64,000 nucleotides of DNA from JAPPHA01 sp963664045 (GCA_963664045.2 CAXXGT010000012.1:186001-250000), one strand, 5' to 3'; shown: positions 16,913 to 26,412, counted from the stretch's first letter. Translations and numbers: made by a program. Notes: generated by a model not told the origin, from the letters alone.

Positions 16913-16966
16913 TTCGGGTTTGCCCCGCGCAAGTGTACACCCTTCATTGATCGCTGACGTTTCGCA

Positions 16967-18154
16967 TCAAGCGTTCATGACGCTCACGATTGACTCGGCA
17001 AGCCTGTCGAGACCCTGATCCGGTAAACCTGCCACGTTTATTCGACTGTCGCCGACCATATAGACGGCCTTTTCGGAGCGAAGTCGCGCAACCTGTTCGG
17101 GCGACAGTCCAAGTCGCGAGAACATGCCACGGTGCGATGCAAGAAAGTCAAACCGTCCGGTTCCGGACTTTTTCCGGAGGGCATCCGCGAACCCGGTCCG
17201 CAGCTCGAGCATTCTCGTCCGCATCCCATCGAGTTCGTCATGCCATTCAGACCGAAGTCCCGGGTCTTCGAGAACCGTGAAGACCGCTGCTGCCGCGTGG
17301 TTGGGAGGCATCGAGTAATTACGCCTGGCCAGAGATTTCAACTGGCCAAAGGCCGTGTCGGTTTCCCTGGAATTCCGGCCAATGAGAATGGCTGCTCCAA
17401 CCCGGTCGCAATACACTCCGAAGTTCTTCGAACAACTGATTGCCGCTACCAGTTCCGGTGCCGTGTCGGCAAGGCATCGCAAACCACCAGCGTCAATGTC
17501 GAGCCCGTCGCCAAATCCCTGATAAGCCATGTCCACGAACGGTATCAGTTGTTTTTCAACCAGGAATTCAGCCAGTACCGGCCACTGCTGCGGAGCGATA
17601 TTGGCACCGGTCGGGTTGTGACAGCACCCATGAAGAACGACAATATCTCCGGGTGATGCCGTGCTCAGTGACTCGAGCATTGAATCAAAACGCACGTCAC
17701 CGGTCGACGGGTCGAAATATCGGTACGTCTTTGTGTTCAGGCCGGCCGCGGTCATCGTGGGAAGATGGTTTGGCCACGTCGGGTCAGACAGGTAAACCAC
17801 GGCATTCGGTTGCCCGGATGCCAGGAGTTCGGCAAGGATACGTATGGCACCGGATCCTCCCGGTGCTTGTATCGTCCGGGTTCGTGCAGAATCCAGGTGA
17901 TTGCCGAGAGCTAGCCGGGCAATCGCGGCGTTGAAACCGGTGTGGCCCTCGAGTCCAAGGTAGGTTTTCGAGACTTGAGACTCGATAACCTTCAGTTCAG
18001 CTTTGCGAACAGCTGCCATGACCGGAGTCTGGCGTGCGGGATCCTTGTAGACACCGACCCCGAGATCAAGTTTCTCCGGTCTCTGGTCTTCTCTGAAGAG
18101 TCCGATGAGCTGCAGGATCTTGTCGGGTTCGGCAGGTGCCAGCGTTTGAAACAT
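16967..18154 (-). CDS. Aromatic/aspartate-type aminotransferase (class I, PLP)
   Basis: A 395-residue fold-type I aminotransferase of the AspC/TyrB group. It begins MFQTLAPAEPDKILQLIGLF, typical of that group, with LDLGVGVYKD, HGCCHNPTGAN (PLP-phosphate and pyridine contacts), the Schiff-base Lys in SCSKNFGVYCDRVGA and the C-terminal DSRINVAGL, where the substrate-carboxylate Arg lies. The ATG at 18154 is preceded by GGAGG at 6 nt; an ATG at 18166 is less likely. Aspartate versus aromatic preference cannot be decided from sequence alone. It follows recQ on the same strand. Confidence 0.88.
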   Translation of the reverse strand: MFQTLAPAEPDKILQLIGLFREDQRPEKLDLGVGVYKDPARQTPVMAAVRKAELKVIESQVSKTYLGLEGHTGFNAAIARLALGNHLDSARTRTIQAPGGSGAIRILAELLASGQPNAVVYLSDPTWPNHLPTMTAAGLNTKTYRYFDPSTGDVRFDSMLESLSTASPGDIVVLHGCCHNPTGANIAPQQWPVLAEFLVEKQLIPFVDMAYQGFGDGLDIDAGGLRCLADTAPELVAAISCSKNFGVYCDRVGAAILIGRNSRETDTAFGQLKSLARRNYSMPPNHAAAAVFTVLEDPGLRSEWHDELDGMRTRMLELRTGFADALRKKSGTGRFDFLASHRGMFSRLGLSPEQVARLRSEKAVYMVGDSRINVAGLPDQGLDRLAESIVSVMNA

Positions 18155-18251
18155 GTCAACCTCCATTCAGGGCCATCTGTACGCGTTTCGAATCGAGACA
18201 TCCAGAACCTCCAGGCGAAGGGTCAGTCAGTCAGTCCGGATACGAACGTCT

Positions 18252-20189
18252 TCAGCTGCCGCCGGTTTCGGTGAGAGTTGCATCGATTGTCGCCAGGAAC
18301 GCTTCGGCGAATTGCTCCAGCTTGGCAGCCCCGACACCGTTCACTTCTGCGAACTCTGCCTCGGTGCGCGGTTGGCGGCGCGCCATGTCGATCAGCGTAC
18401 GGTCCGGGAACACGACGTAGGCAGGTACTCCGCGTTTCCGCGCAATCTCCAAACGCAGTGCCTTGAGCGTCGTCAGGAGAGCCGCATCTTTCTCGGATAG
18501 CGGGCGTTCCATCCGGTCGCGGTGCGGCGCCCGCGACACCGGGCCCCTTGCCTGAGCAGGGACCATCACCGTTTCCTCCCGGTACAGGAACACGCCCTTT
18601 CCACGCAGCAGTGCCATGCCTCTCTCAGTGATTCCAAGACCACCATACCCTCCGACATCGAGGCGCAGGAACCCGGTCGCCACCATCTGCCGGATCAGTG
18701 AGCGCCACTCGTTCTTGCCCCGTGACACGCCAACCCCGAAAGTCGGGAGCCGATGATGGCCGAAGCGCATGATTTTCTCGGTTTCTTTCCCCTGGAGGAT
18801 ATCGATCAGGTGCGCCGCTCCGAAACGCTGGCCTGAACGGTAGGCGGCCGACAGGATCTTCTGGGCATCCTCGGTCCCATCAAGGCGCTCCGACGGATTG
18901 AGGCAGACATCGCAGTTGCCGCAGGCCTCGATCGGTTCCCCGAAGTAATCGAGCAACGCCACCCGCCTGCACTCAGGCGCCTCGCAGTATCCCAATAGTG
19001 CATCCAGGCGCTTGTGCTCGCGCCGCTTGCGTTCCGGTCCTGCATCCTCGTTCTCCACGAATTGGCGGCGCATGCGGATGTCCTCGAGTCCGTAGAGCAT
19101 GTGTGCCTCGGACGGCGCGCCGTCGCGACCTGCGCGGCCTATCTCCTGGTAATAGGCCTCGACGCTTCCCGGCAGGTCGGCGTGGAAGACGTAGCGCACG
19201 TCCGCCTTGTCGATGCCCATGCCGAACGCGATCGTGGCCACGATGACCACTCCAGACTCGCTCATGAAGACATTCTGGTACGCGTCCCGTTCGGCTGAAT
19301 CCATCCCTGCGTGGTAGGGCAGCGCGCGGATCCCGCCCGCAGACAGGTACGCCGCGGTCTCTTCGGTCTTCCTGCGCGAAAGGCAGTAGACTATGCCGCT
19401 CTCTCCCTGGTGCCGGGCGACGAAGCCTCGGAGCTGTTGCTTCCAGTCCCGTTTCATCTCCACGGTGAGACGGATGTTGGGGCGGTCGAAGCCGAGCACG
19501 AATTGCTCGACATCGCCACCGAAGAGCTGCCTGGCGATGTCATTTCGGGTCACTTCGTCCGCCGTTGCCGTTAACGCCACGATCGGTATTCCCGGAAACA
19601 GTTCCCTCAACCGGCGGAGGTCGGCATACTCCGGCCTGAATGCCGGGCCCCACTGCGATATGCAGTGGGCCTCGTCGATGGCAAAGAGCCGTAACGGCAA
19701 TCGCGCCAATGCCGCCAGCATGCGTTCGGTCATCAGCCGCTCGGGGGCCATGTAGAGGAGCCGCGTCTCGCCCGCCGCCGCACGGCGCCAAGCCAGGACG
19801 TTCTCGTCCCGGCTGTTGCCTGAATTGATACTGTCCGCCGCGACACCAGCGAGCCTGAGCGCCGTCACCTGGTCCTGCATCAGCGCCACCAGTGGCGACA
19901 CCACCACCGTCAGGCCATCCATTGCCAGCGCCGGGATCTGGAAGCACAGGGATTTTCCCGAGCCCGTCGGCATAACTGCGAGCGCGTCCCGGCCCGCAAG
20001 CAGCGCCTCGATCACTGCATCCTGCCCGGGACGGAACTCCGCGAACCCGAACACCTTCCGCAGCACCGTAACCGCAGCCCCGGCAGCAATCCCTTCGCTG
20101 TACGCTGGATGTCCGGAGCGGCCCGTCACCCGCGGACTCGGCTGTCGGCCGGCGCCACCTGACTTACGGGCGCCTGGGGATCGCCCCAA
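18252..20189 (-). CDS. recQ: RecQ, ATP-dependent DNA helicase
   Basis: A 645-residue superfamily 2 3'-5' helicase acting in recombination repair and fork rescue. Motifs in order: FRPGQDAVIEALL, Walker A MPTGSGKS, IDEAHCISQWG (DEAH box), ALTATA, and motif VI QEIGRAGRDG. Then come the RecQ-Ct zinc site (C in GYCEAPEC and CGNCDVC), a winged helix and a C-terminal HRDC domain (about 560-640). The first 30 residues are poorly conserved, so the true start may lie downstream of the ATG used. Confidence 0.93.
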   Translation of the reverse strand: MGRSPGARKSGGAGRQPSPRVTGRSGHPAYSEGIAAGAAVTVLRKVFGFAEFRPGQDAVIEALLAGRDALAVMPTGSGKSLCFQIPALAMDGLTVVVSPLVALMQDQVTALRLAGVAADSINSGNSRDENVLAWRRAAAGETRLLYMAPERLMTERMLAALARLPLRLFAIDEAHCISQWGPAFRPEYADLRRLRELFPGIPIVALTATADEVTRNDIARQLFGGDVEQFVLGFDRPNIRLTVEMKRDWKQQLRGFVARHQGESGIVYCLSRRKTEETAAYLSAGGIRALPYHAGMDSAERDAYQNVFMSESGVVIVATIAFGMGIDKADVRYVFHADLPGSVEAYYQEIGRAGRDGAPSEAHMLYGLEDIRMRRQFVENEDAGPERKRREHKRLDALLGYCEAPECRRVALLDYFGEPIEACGNCDVCLNPSERLDGTEDAQKILSAAYRSGQRFGAAHLIDILQGKETEKIMRFGHHRLPTFGVGVSRGKNEWRSLIRQMVATGFLRLDVGGYGGLGITERGMALLRGKGVFLYREETVMVPAQARGPVSRAPHRDRMERPLSEKDAALLTTLKALRLEIARKRGVPAYVVFPDRTLIDMARRQPRTEAEFAEVNGVGAAKLEQFAEAFLATIDATLTETGGS

Positions 20190-20560
20190 AGTCCGCGCCT
20201 GCGCAGTTCCTTCGGCGAAACCGCGGCCGCGTGCCGGTCACCACGACTGCTGCACGGGTTCACTCGACATTCGGACAGGCGCATGTGCATTCCGTATCAT
20301 GAATCGGCCTGTCTTAACAGCGCGGCAATGGGGATTGCGGTCCGGGTTTCGATGAGCGGATCGGCTTGAATCAACGGACACAACGGACGCACCTTGTTGC
20401 CGGAATCGCCGATTTGATCCTTTGCCCTGGCCACCGCGGCCTGCAACTTTCCACGATCGGTGTTTCCGGTCGGTACAGAACAAGTCCCGGGTCTGAACGG
20501 CATCGATCCGGATTCAGCCTGATCGGAAACGGCCCTGGCGATCAGTTCCGCGAGTCTCAA
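20190..20560. other. Intergenic stretch without a recognisable gene
   Basis: 371 bp between recQ and the IclR gene. Short open frames exist (the longest from a TTG touching the IclR stop), but none resembles a known family. No RNA gene or strong terminator was seen. Confidence 0.5.
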
Positions 20561-21310
20561 TCACTGGAACCCGTCGCCGAGCGTTCTTTTCCAGAATGCG
20601 AGGGTTTCCTCGAGGTCAACCTTGACCTGAAAATAGCGGTTATGCGGGATCGGCACGGACAGGGCCAGGATATCTCCATTCCTGTCAGGCAGCGCGAACC
20701 CGATTGCACAGATCCCCTCGGTGTGCTCGTTTTCGTCGAACGCCAGTCCGCGGAACCGCACTTTTTCGACGTCTTCCAGGATCTCGGCCATTCGCGAGGA
20801 CGAGGAGCCAGGAATTCCCAGCTCTGCCGCGATCAGGTCGGCAGCCTCTTGTCTCTCCAGGCATGCCAGCGCCGCCTTTCCATTGGCGGTATCGGTCAAA
20901 GGAAAGGTCTCCCCGATGCTGGAAACCGCACGCAACCTGTGGGTCCCGACAACCTGGTCGATGAACAGCATTCTGCTTCCTCTCAGGATTGCCAGGTCAA
21001 CGGTCTCCCCGGTTTCATTCGAAATGGTCCTCATGGCCTGCCGCAACCGGTCCGCAAGACCAACGCGCGAGGCATTCGCCAGGCTCTGGATTCCCGGACC
21101 AAGTCGAAATCCACCGTTTGCCCTTTCTGGCGCGACGAACCCTTCCAGGGCCAAGGCGCCGATAATTCGTTGTACGGTTGACCGGGGCAATTCGACCTGG
21201 TGGGCAATCTGGGCGAGACTTTGGCCCTCGGGACTCCGACCTAGGTGACGAAGAATGTCGGCTGCTCGGGATATCACCTGGACCCCCCGGGGTTTCCGGT
21301 TTTCGTTCAT
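20561..21310 (-). CDS. IclR-family transcriptional regulator
   Basis: 249 residues. An N-terminal winged helix (about 10-70; AADILRHLGRSPEGQSLAQIA and RSTVQRIIGAL) is followed by the GAF-like IclR effector domain (about 80-245; GETVDLAILRG, DTANGKAALA, GICAIGFALPD). It is divergent from the cyclase-led catabolic operon across 143 bp containing two palindromes, and probably controls that operon and itself. The effector is unknown. Confidence 0.92.
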   Translation of the reverse strand: MNENRKPRGVQVISRAADILRHLGRSPEGQSLAQIAHQVELPRSTVQRIIGALALEGFVAPERANGGFRLGPGIQSLANASRVGLADRLRQAMRTISNETGETVDLAILRGSRMLFIDQVVGTHRLRAVSSIGETFPLTDTANGKAALACLERQEAADLIAAELGIPGSSSSRMAEILEDVEKVRFRGLAFDENEHTEGICAIGFALPDRNGDILALSVPIPHNRYFQVKVDLEETLAFWKRTLGDGFQ

Positions 21311-21395
21311 CTTCTCTCGCCCGACATGTCAGTCACTGCTGGATCCGAACAGGTATGCGCTTAGCATTCGGATTCCCATGAATCAATACTTGACC

Positions 21396-21423
21396 GTATC
21401 GCGATACAGGTGTATCATGATAC
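21396..21423. promoter_or_regulatory. Two adjacent 12-bp palindromes, likely IclR operator
   Basis: GTATCGCGATAC (21396-21407) and GTATCATGATAC (21412-21423) are both perfect palindromes, with centres 16 bp apart. They lie 30 bp before the start of the cyclase gene, so a bound regulator would sit over its promoter region. IclR proteins bind palindromes as pairs of dimers. Assignment to the neighbouring IclR gene is by proximity. Confidence 0.75.
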
Positions 21424-21453
21424 GGAGCAAAAAGGCCTGACATTCCGGAGGAG

Positions 21454-22296
21454 ATGATGTCGATTACGATCCGCGGCATAGAGTTCCAAGAGAACACCAG
21501 CAATGACATGGGGCTCGAGTTCTACAATCTCAGTCACCGCTACGGATTTCAGTGTCCGAACTGGCCTTATTTCCGCGATGTCCAGATCGAGCGGAAACAC
21601 TACATGGCGAAATCCGGCGTCCTGTCGCAAACAATCACCACCACGATGCATGTCACCACGCATATCGACGCCCCTGCCCACGTTGTTCAGGGCACTCCCT
21701 TTATCGACGAAGTTCCATTGCCGCATTTCTTTGGCTCCGGGATTGTCGTTTCCATACCCAAACGGAAATGGGAATCGATCACGGGCGACGATCTCGAAAA
21801 TGCCTGTGGCCACGCCATCCGCAGGAATGACGTTCTGATCATCAACACGGGCTGGTACCGGCAATACGACGACGGTGACTACTTCCCGTATTGCCCTGGC
21901 CTCGTGCCGTCAGCGGCAGACTGGATGATCGAGAAAGGGATCAAGGTCGTCGGTCACGACACGCAGGCAAACGATCATCCGCTGGCGACCGCCATCGGTC
22001 CGCAACGCAACGGTCCGATTCTCCCGCATCTTGAGGCGGAATACCGCGAATGGTCGGGAGGACGTGACTGGAAAGAGGATTTTCCTGACTGGGAGCCTGT
22101 CCATAACAAGCTGTTTTCAAACGGGATTCTCGGAATTGAAAATGTCGGTGGAGACCTGGATGCCGTGACCGGGAAAAGGTGCACATTCGCCTTTTTTCCG
22201 TGGAACTGGGATCGAGGCGACGGATGCATCATCAGGCTCGTCGCAATCGTCGACAAGGGGCAGACATACCGGATCGAGCCCGGAGAGGCGTTCTGA
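21454..22296 (+). CDS. Cyclase-family hydrolase (kynurenine-formamidase-like, PF04199 type)
   Basis: A 280-residue metal-dependent hydrolase of the cyclase family. The signature HVTTHIDAPAHV (about residues 66-77) provides the His/Asp metal ligands; DVLIINTGW and VGHDTQANDHP are also typical. Known members hydrolyse kynurenine formamide, isatin or cyclic acids. The substrate here is unknown. GGAGG lies just upstream; the ATG at 21457 has better spacing than 21454. First gene of the operon, overlapping the cupin gene by one base (TGATG). Confidence 0.85.
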   Translation: MMSITIRGIEFQENTSNDMGLEFYNLSHRYGFQCPNWPYFRDVQIERKHYMAKSGVLSQTITTTMHVTTHIDAPAHVVQGTPFIDEVPLPHFFGSGIVVSIPKRKWESITGDDLENACGHAIRRNDVLIINTGWYRQYDDGDYFPYCPGLVPSAADWMIEKGIKVVGHDTQANDHPLATAIGPQRNGPILPHLEAEYREWSGGRDWKEDFPDWEPVHNKLFSNGILGIENVGGDLDAVTGKRCTFAFFPWNWDRGDGCIIRLVAIVDKGQTYRIEPGEAF

Positions 22297-22655
22297 TGCT
22301 GGTCAGGCGATTCAGGGATGCGGCCGCCTACGAGGCTCCCAACCATCGCGGTGTGTCGGGATTGCGCCTGCAGGGGTTCGAGGACAGTGGCCCGGAGAAC
22401 CAATGGGTGGGGTTTTCGCAGTTCCTTCCGGGTGGCGGGGCCGGCCCTGACAGTACCCCCTTCGAGAAGGTCTATGTCGTGCTGGAAGGTGAAATGACTG
22501 TCGTCATTGGCGGAAAGGAGACCGTCCTCGGCGCAATGGACAGCTGCACGATCGCTCCGAACGAAGTTCGTCTGATCGAAAACCGCTCCAACAATGTCTG
22601 CAAGATGCTCGTCGTCATGCCCTATCCGGACGGCAAGAGACCGGGATCAGGCTGA
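22296..22655 (+). CDS. Small cupin-domain protein
   Basis: A 119-residue single-domain cupin. The barrel motifs are present as FEKVYVVLEGEMTV, IGGKETVLGAMDSCTIAPNEV and IENRSNNVCKMLVV. The usual HxH of cupin motif 1 is replaced (FEKVYVV), so metal binding may be lost or changed. The start ATG overlaps the cyclase stop and the stop overlaps the SDR start, showing tight coupling. It could be an isomerase, a dioxygenase relative or a sensor. Confidence 0.8.
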   Translation: MLVRRFRDAAAYEAPNHRGVSGLRLQGFEDSGPENQWVGFSQFLPGGGAGPDSTPFEKVYVVLEGEMTVVIGGKETVLGAMDSCTIAPNEVRLIENRSNNVCKMLVVMPYPDGKRPGSG

Positions 22656-23440
22656 TGCAGTCCGAGAACCCTCTCTCGCTTTTCGATATTTCCGGAAAAG
22701 CTGCATTGATTACCGGCGCATCCGGTGCATTCGGGGCGGTGGCGGCACGTTGCCTGTCCGGTGCAGGATGCAGGGTCGCCCTTGCGGGCGGGAACCTCGC
22801 GAAGGTCGAGGAGATTTCCGCCGCATGCGCGGGACCAGCCATCGAGATCAATGCCCGGCCCGATTCAGAAGAGTCCTGTGCCGTGATGGTTGAACGGACG
22901 GTGGCGGAATTCGGGCAACTCGACATACTCGTCGTTGCATCCGGAATGAACAAGGTTGCCTTGATCGACGAAATGCCGGCAGAAACCTTCGGCGAGATCA
23001 TCGATGCCAACGTCACCCAAAGCTGGTTGATCGCCCGTGCAGCGACCAGGCAAATGAAGGCCCAGGGGCATGGAGGCAAGATCGTCCTGATGTCATCGGC
23101 CAGGGGTCTGCTGGGCCATCCGGCCGGATATACGGCCTATTGTGCATCGAAGGCGGCGGTTGACGGAATAACCAGAGCCCTCGGCTGCGAACTTGGCGCA
23201 ACCGGGATCACGGTCAATGCGATTGCGCCGACGGTATTTCGATCGCCACTGACGGCGTGGATGTTCGAGGATTCCGAAAACGCGAAAAGGGTGCGGGAAG
23301 GTTTCCTCACGCGTGTTCCAAAAGGCAGACTGGGAGAGCCGGACGATCTGGCCGGGCCGCTTCTTTTCCTGTGTTCAAGGGCGTCCGACTTTTACACCGG
23401 ACACATTCTTTACGCAGATGGTGGATATACGGCCGGCTGA
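22655..23440 (+). CDS. Short-chain dehydrogenase/reductase (SDR)
   Basis: 261 residues, classical SDR. The NAD(P)-binding motif is TGASGAFG (about residues 20-27), VVASGMN occupies the NNAG position, and the catalytic Tyr and Lys are in YTAYCASK, with the Ser in LMSSARG. The C-terminus FLCSRASDFYTGHILYADGGYTAG is typical. Similar enzymes oxidise sugar acids or 3-hydroxyacids (gluconate 5-dehydrogenase-like). Substrate unknown; the operon suggests a hydroxyacid intermediate. Confidence 0.88.
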   Translation: MQSENPLSLFDISGKAALITGASGAFGAVAARCLSGAGCRVALAGGNLAKVEEISAACAGPAIEINARPDSEESCAVMVERTVAEFGQLDILVVASGMNKVALIDEMPAETFGEIIDANVTQSWLIARAATRQMKAQGHGGKIVLMSSARGLLGHPAGYTAYCASKAAVDGITRALGCELGATGITVNAIAPTVFRSPLTAWMFEDSENAKRVREGFLTRVPKGRLGEPDDLAGPLLFLCSRASDFYTGHILYADGGYTAG

Positions 23441-23443
23441 GCA

Positions 23444-24370
23444 ATGACGGAGGCGCGGCAAATCGCTGTGATCGGCGCCGGCCTCATGGGCCACGGGATC
23501 GCGCTGGCCCTCGCCGATGCCGGCCACGAGGTTCGGGTAACCGATCCGTCGTCCGACGCACGTGACAGCGCCCGCGACCGGATTGCCGAAAGCCACGGGC
23601 TCATGGGAGCGAGCGACGACGAGATCGAAAGAACGGTCAGCCGGGTCGAAATCTGCACGACTGTCGACGCAACGGTAGCGGATGCCGGGTTTGTGTTCGA
23701 GGCGGCGCCGGAGCGGCTCGAACTGAAACAGGCGCTGTTCGCCGAGATCGAGATGCACGCCCCGCCCGGTGCAATCCTGGCATCGAACACTTCGGTCATC
23801 AGGATTTCCAGCATCATGGAGCGCGTTTCGGCGCGCCACCGGGCTCTCGGCACCCACTGGTGGAACCCGCCCCATATGTTGCCGCTGGTGGAGATCGTGA
23901 AAACGAGGTGGACCAGTTCCAATGCGGCGGATTCCATGTTCGCGTTACTGGATTCCTCGGGCAAGACACCGGTCATGGTTGAACGGGATGTGCCGGGATT
24001 CATCGGGAACCGGCTGCAGCACGCGCTTTGGCGAGAATCCATTGCTCTCGTCGAAAAGGGAATCTGTACTGCCGAGGCAATCGACACGGTCGTCAAGGGG
24101 AGCTTTGGCCGTCGCCTGGCCGTTCTCGGGCCAATGGAGAACGCCGACCTCGTCGGTATCGAATTGACCCAGGCCATTCACGAACAGCTGCTTTTCGATC
24201 TCGACAGGTCTGAAAGTCCGTCACCCCGCCTGCAATCTCTCCTCGACGAAGGGCGAACCGGTATGGCCGCAGGGGCCGGGTTCAGGAGGTGGGAAGAAGG
24301 GGACCTGGGCGCCACCAAGCGCCGAATGGCGGTGCATCTCAGGAAGCTGGATGCCATACTCAACAAATGA
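23444..24370 (+). CDS. 3-hydroxyacyl-CoA dehydrogenase-family protein
   Basis: 308 residues. The N-terminal Rossmann motif is IGAGLMGHGIALALA, followed by FEAAPERLELKQ and LASNTSVIRIS, where the family has its Glu and SNTS motif, and GTHWWNPPHMLPLVEI around the catalytic His. The C-terminal helical domain starts near residue 185. The HWWNPP variant resembles L-carnitine dehydrogenase and lambda-crystallin relatives more than beta-oxidation enzymes, which usually read HFFNPP. A hydroxyacid rather than an acyl-CoA may be the substrate. Confidence 0.83.
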   Translation: MTEARQIAVIGAGLMGHGIALALADAGHEVRVTDPSSDARDSARDRIAESHGLMGASDDEIERTVSRVEICTTVDATVADAGFVFEAAPERLELKQALFAEIEMHAPPGAILASNTSVIRISSIMERVSARHRALGTHWWNPPHMLPLVEIVKTRWTSSNAADSMFALLDSSGKTPVMVERDVPGFIGNRLQHALWRESIALVEKGICTAEAIDTVVKGSFGRRLAVLGPMENADLVGIELTQAIHEQLLFDLDRSESPSPRLQSLLDEGRTGMAAGAGFRRWEEGDLGATKRRMAVHLRKLDAILNK

Positions 24371-24396
24371 TGATCCGACTCAAAGGAGGAACGACC

Positions 24397-25668
24397 ATGA
24401 AACCAGTATCGACGCGACGCCAGGTTCTCGGAGGAATGGCCGCTACCATAGCCGCGCCGTCACTGCTTGCATCCGGCCGGGCGTATGCTGCCAACCCGAC
24501 AATTCGTGTGGGCCATGTCAGCCCGCGTACCGGACCCCTGGCCGGATTCGCCGAAGCCGACGAATTCGTGCTGAAGGGCATCGAGGAAACATTCGCTGCC
24601 GGAATCGAAAACAATGGCAAGTCCTACGGTGTCGAGATCATCTCGAAGGACAGCCAATCGAATCCGAACCGCGCCGCCGAAGTTGCAGCCGACCTGATTC
24701 TCGGAGAAGAGGTCGACATCATCGTGGCTGCCTCGACGCCGGATACAACGAATCCTGTCGCAGACCAGGCGGAGATCAACGAGGTCCCTTGCATAACGAC
24801 CGACTGCCCGTGGCAGCCTTATTTCTTCGGGCGCAACGGCAACCCGGCAGAAGGTTTCCAGTTCACGTACCATTTTTTCTGGGGTCTTGAGGATGTCATC
24901 GCCAACTTTCTCGATCTCTGGGAAAATTCCGGCGCGGCAAAGAACGTTGCCGGTCTCTTTCCCAACGACGCAGACGGAAATGCCTGGGGGCATCCGGAAC
25001 TTGGCTTTCCAAATCCGCTTGCGGAGCAGGGATTCGCGTTGACCGATCCCGGCCGTTACCAGCCGCTCAACGACGATTTTTCCAACTACATAGCCGAGTT
25101 CAAGGAAGCGGGCTGCGAAATCGTCACCGGCAACATGATTCCTCCGGACTTTGCCACGTTCTGGTCCCAGGCCGCGCAGCAGGGGTTTCGGCCGAAAGTC
25201 GTCACGATCGGCAAGGCGCTGCTGTTCCCGTCAGTCATCGAGTCTCTCGGTGACCGTGGTGACGGGCTGACCTCTGAAATCTGGTGGACTCCGTCGCACC
25301 CGTTCAACTCGTCCCTGACCGGGGAAAGCGCGCAGGTGCTTGCCGACGGTTACTCGAGCGCAACCGGGCGACCCTGGACGCAACCGATCGGCTTCAAGCA
25401 TGCGCTGTTCGAAGTTGTCGCGGATGTCATCGGCAGGTCTGGCGACCTCGAGGATCCTGCAGCGACCCTGGAGGCGATCAGGACGACATCACTTGCGACC
25501 ATCGTCGGTGACGTTGACTGGGCCCAGGGCCCGGTGCCGAACGTGACCAAGACGCCGCTCGTGGCCGGGCAGTGGCAGAAGCAGGGCGACCGGTTCGAGC
25601 TCGTTGTGACGACCAATGCCTTCGCGCCGCAGATCCCGGTCGGCGGTTCGCTCAAGCTGCTGAGCTGA
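24397..25668 (+). CDS. HAAT-type ABC transporter substrate-binding protein, Tat-type signal
   Basis: A 423-residue periplasmic binding protein of the branched-chain amino-acid (LivJ/K) type. The signal peptide has twin Arg in STRRQVLGG, a hydrophobic core and an AYA cleavage site near residue 30. The mature start TIRVGHVSPRTGPLAGF is typical of the peripla_BP_6 fold. A strong AAAGGAGGA precedes the ATG at 24397; a longer frame from 24289 overlaps the previous gene. It heads a five-gene importer. The ligand is unknown and need not be an amino acid. Confidence 0.92.
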   Translation: MKPVSTRRQVLGGMAATIAAPSLLASGRAYAANPTIRVGHVSPRTGPLAGFAEADEFVLKGIEETFAAGIENNGKSYGVEIISKDSQSNPNRAAEVAADLILGEEVDIIVAASTPDTTNPVADQAEINEVPCITTDCPWQPYFFGRNGNPAEGFQFTYHFFWGLEDVIANFLDLWENSGAAKNVAGLFPNDADGNAWGHPELGFPNPLAEQGFALTDPGRYQPLNDDFSNYIAEFKEAGCEIVTGNMIPPDFATFWSQAAQQGFRPKVVTIGKALLFPSVIESLGDRGDGLTSEIWWTPSHPFNSSLTGESAQVLADGYSSATGRPWTQPIGFKHALFEVVADVIGRSGDLEDPAATLEAIRTTSLATIVGDVDWAQGPVPNVTKTPLVAGQWQKQGDRFELVVTTNAFAPQIPVGGSLKLLS

Positions 25669-25683
25669 CGGAAGACAGGGGCG

Positions 25684-26412
25684 TTGTCCGCGCTTTTCTC
25701 GGTTTCGGAACTGAGGAAATCATTTGGCGCCGTTGTGGTTGCCGACGGGACGAATTTCGATGTCATCGCGGGCGAAGCGGTTGGCATCATCGGGCCGAAT
25801 GGCGCAGGCAAGACATCGCTTTTCAACCTGATTACCGGCGTGATCCGGCCCGATTCTGGCCGGATCACATTCGGAGGAGATGACATCACCGAAGTCCCCG
25901 CCGCCGCACGGTGCCGGTTGGGAATCGCGAGGTCCTTTCAGATTCCACAGCCTTTCGACGGTATGACGGTATTTGAAAACGCCCTGGTCGGGGCGACTCA
26001 GGGGGCCGGCCTTCCCGACGGGGACGCACGGGAGCAGGCCTTGGGCGTCCTCGGCGAAACCGATCTGCTCGCGAAGGCGAATCAGCGGGCCGGTTCCCTG
26101 ACCTTGCTTGAAAGAAAACGCCTCGAGTTGGCCCGCGCGCTCGCCGCGCGCCCGCGGTTGCTCCTTCTTGACGAGATCGCCGGCGGGCTCACCGAAGCGG
26201 AATGCGGCACACTTATCGACACGATCCGGAAAATTCACGCTTCCGGGACGACCATCGTCTGGATCGAACATGTCGTTCATGCGTTGATCGCGGTCGTGGA
26301 ACGGCTCATCGTGATCGATTTCGGCAAGATAATCGCCGATGGCAGTCCGCGGCCGATCATGGACAGCAAGGAGGTCCGGGAAATCTACCTGGGGATCGAG
26401 GCAGATGTCTGA
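25684..26412 (+). CDS. HAAT-type ABC transporter ATP-binding protein (LivG type)
   Basis: A 242-residue ATPase. Walker A is GPNGAGKT (about residues 38-45). The signature position reads LTLLERKRLELARAL rather than a clear LSGGQ. Walker B is LLLLDEIAGGL. The C-terminal EIYLGIEADV is typical of LivG proteins. It starts with TTG at 25684, 15 bp after the binding-protein gene. The weak signature motif is worth noting but occurs in this subfamily. Confidence 0.9.
   Translation: MSALFSVSELRKSFGAVVVADGTNFDVIAGEAVGIIGPNGAGKTSLFNLITGVIRPDSGRITFGGDDITEVPAAARCRLGIARSFQIPQPFDGMTVFENALVGATQGAGLPDGDAREQALGVLGETDLLAKANQRAGSLTLLERKRLELARALAARPRLLLLDEIAGGLTEAECGTLIDTIRKIHASGTTIVWIEHVVHALIAVVERLIVIDFGKIIADGSPRPIMDSKEVREIYLGIEADV

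Noticed and set aside
20297..20560. Small minus-strand frame beginning with TTG at the IclR stop
   Set aside because: Its position would allow coupling, but it matches no family I recognise and has no ribosome-binding site of its own.
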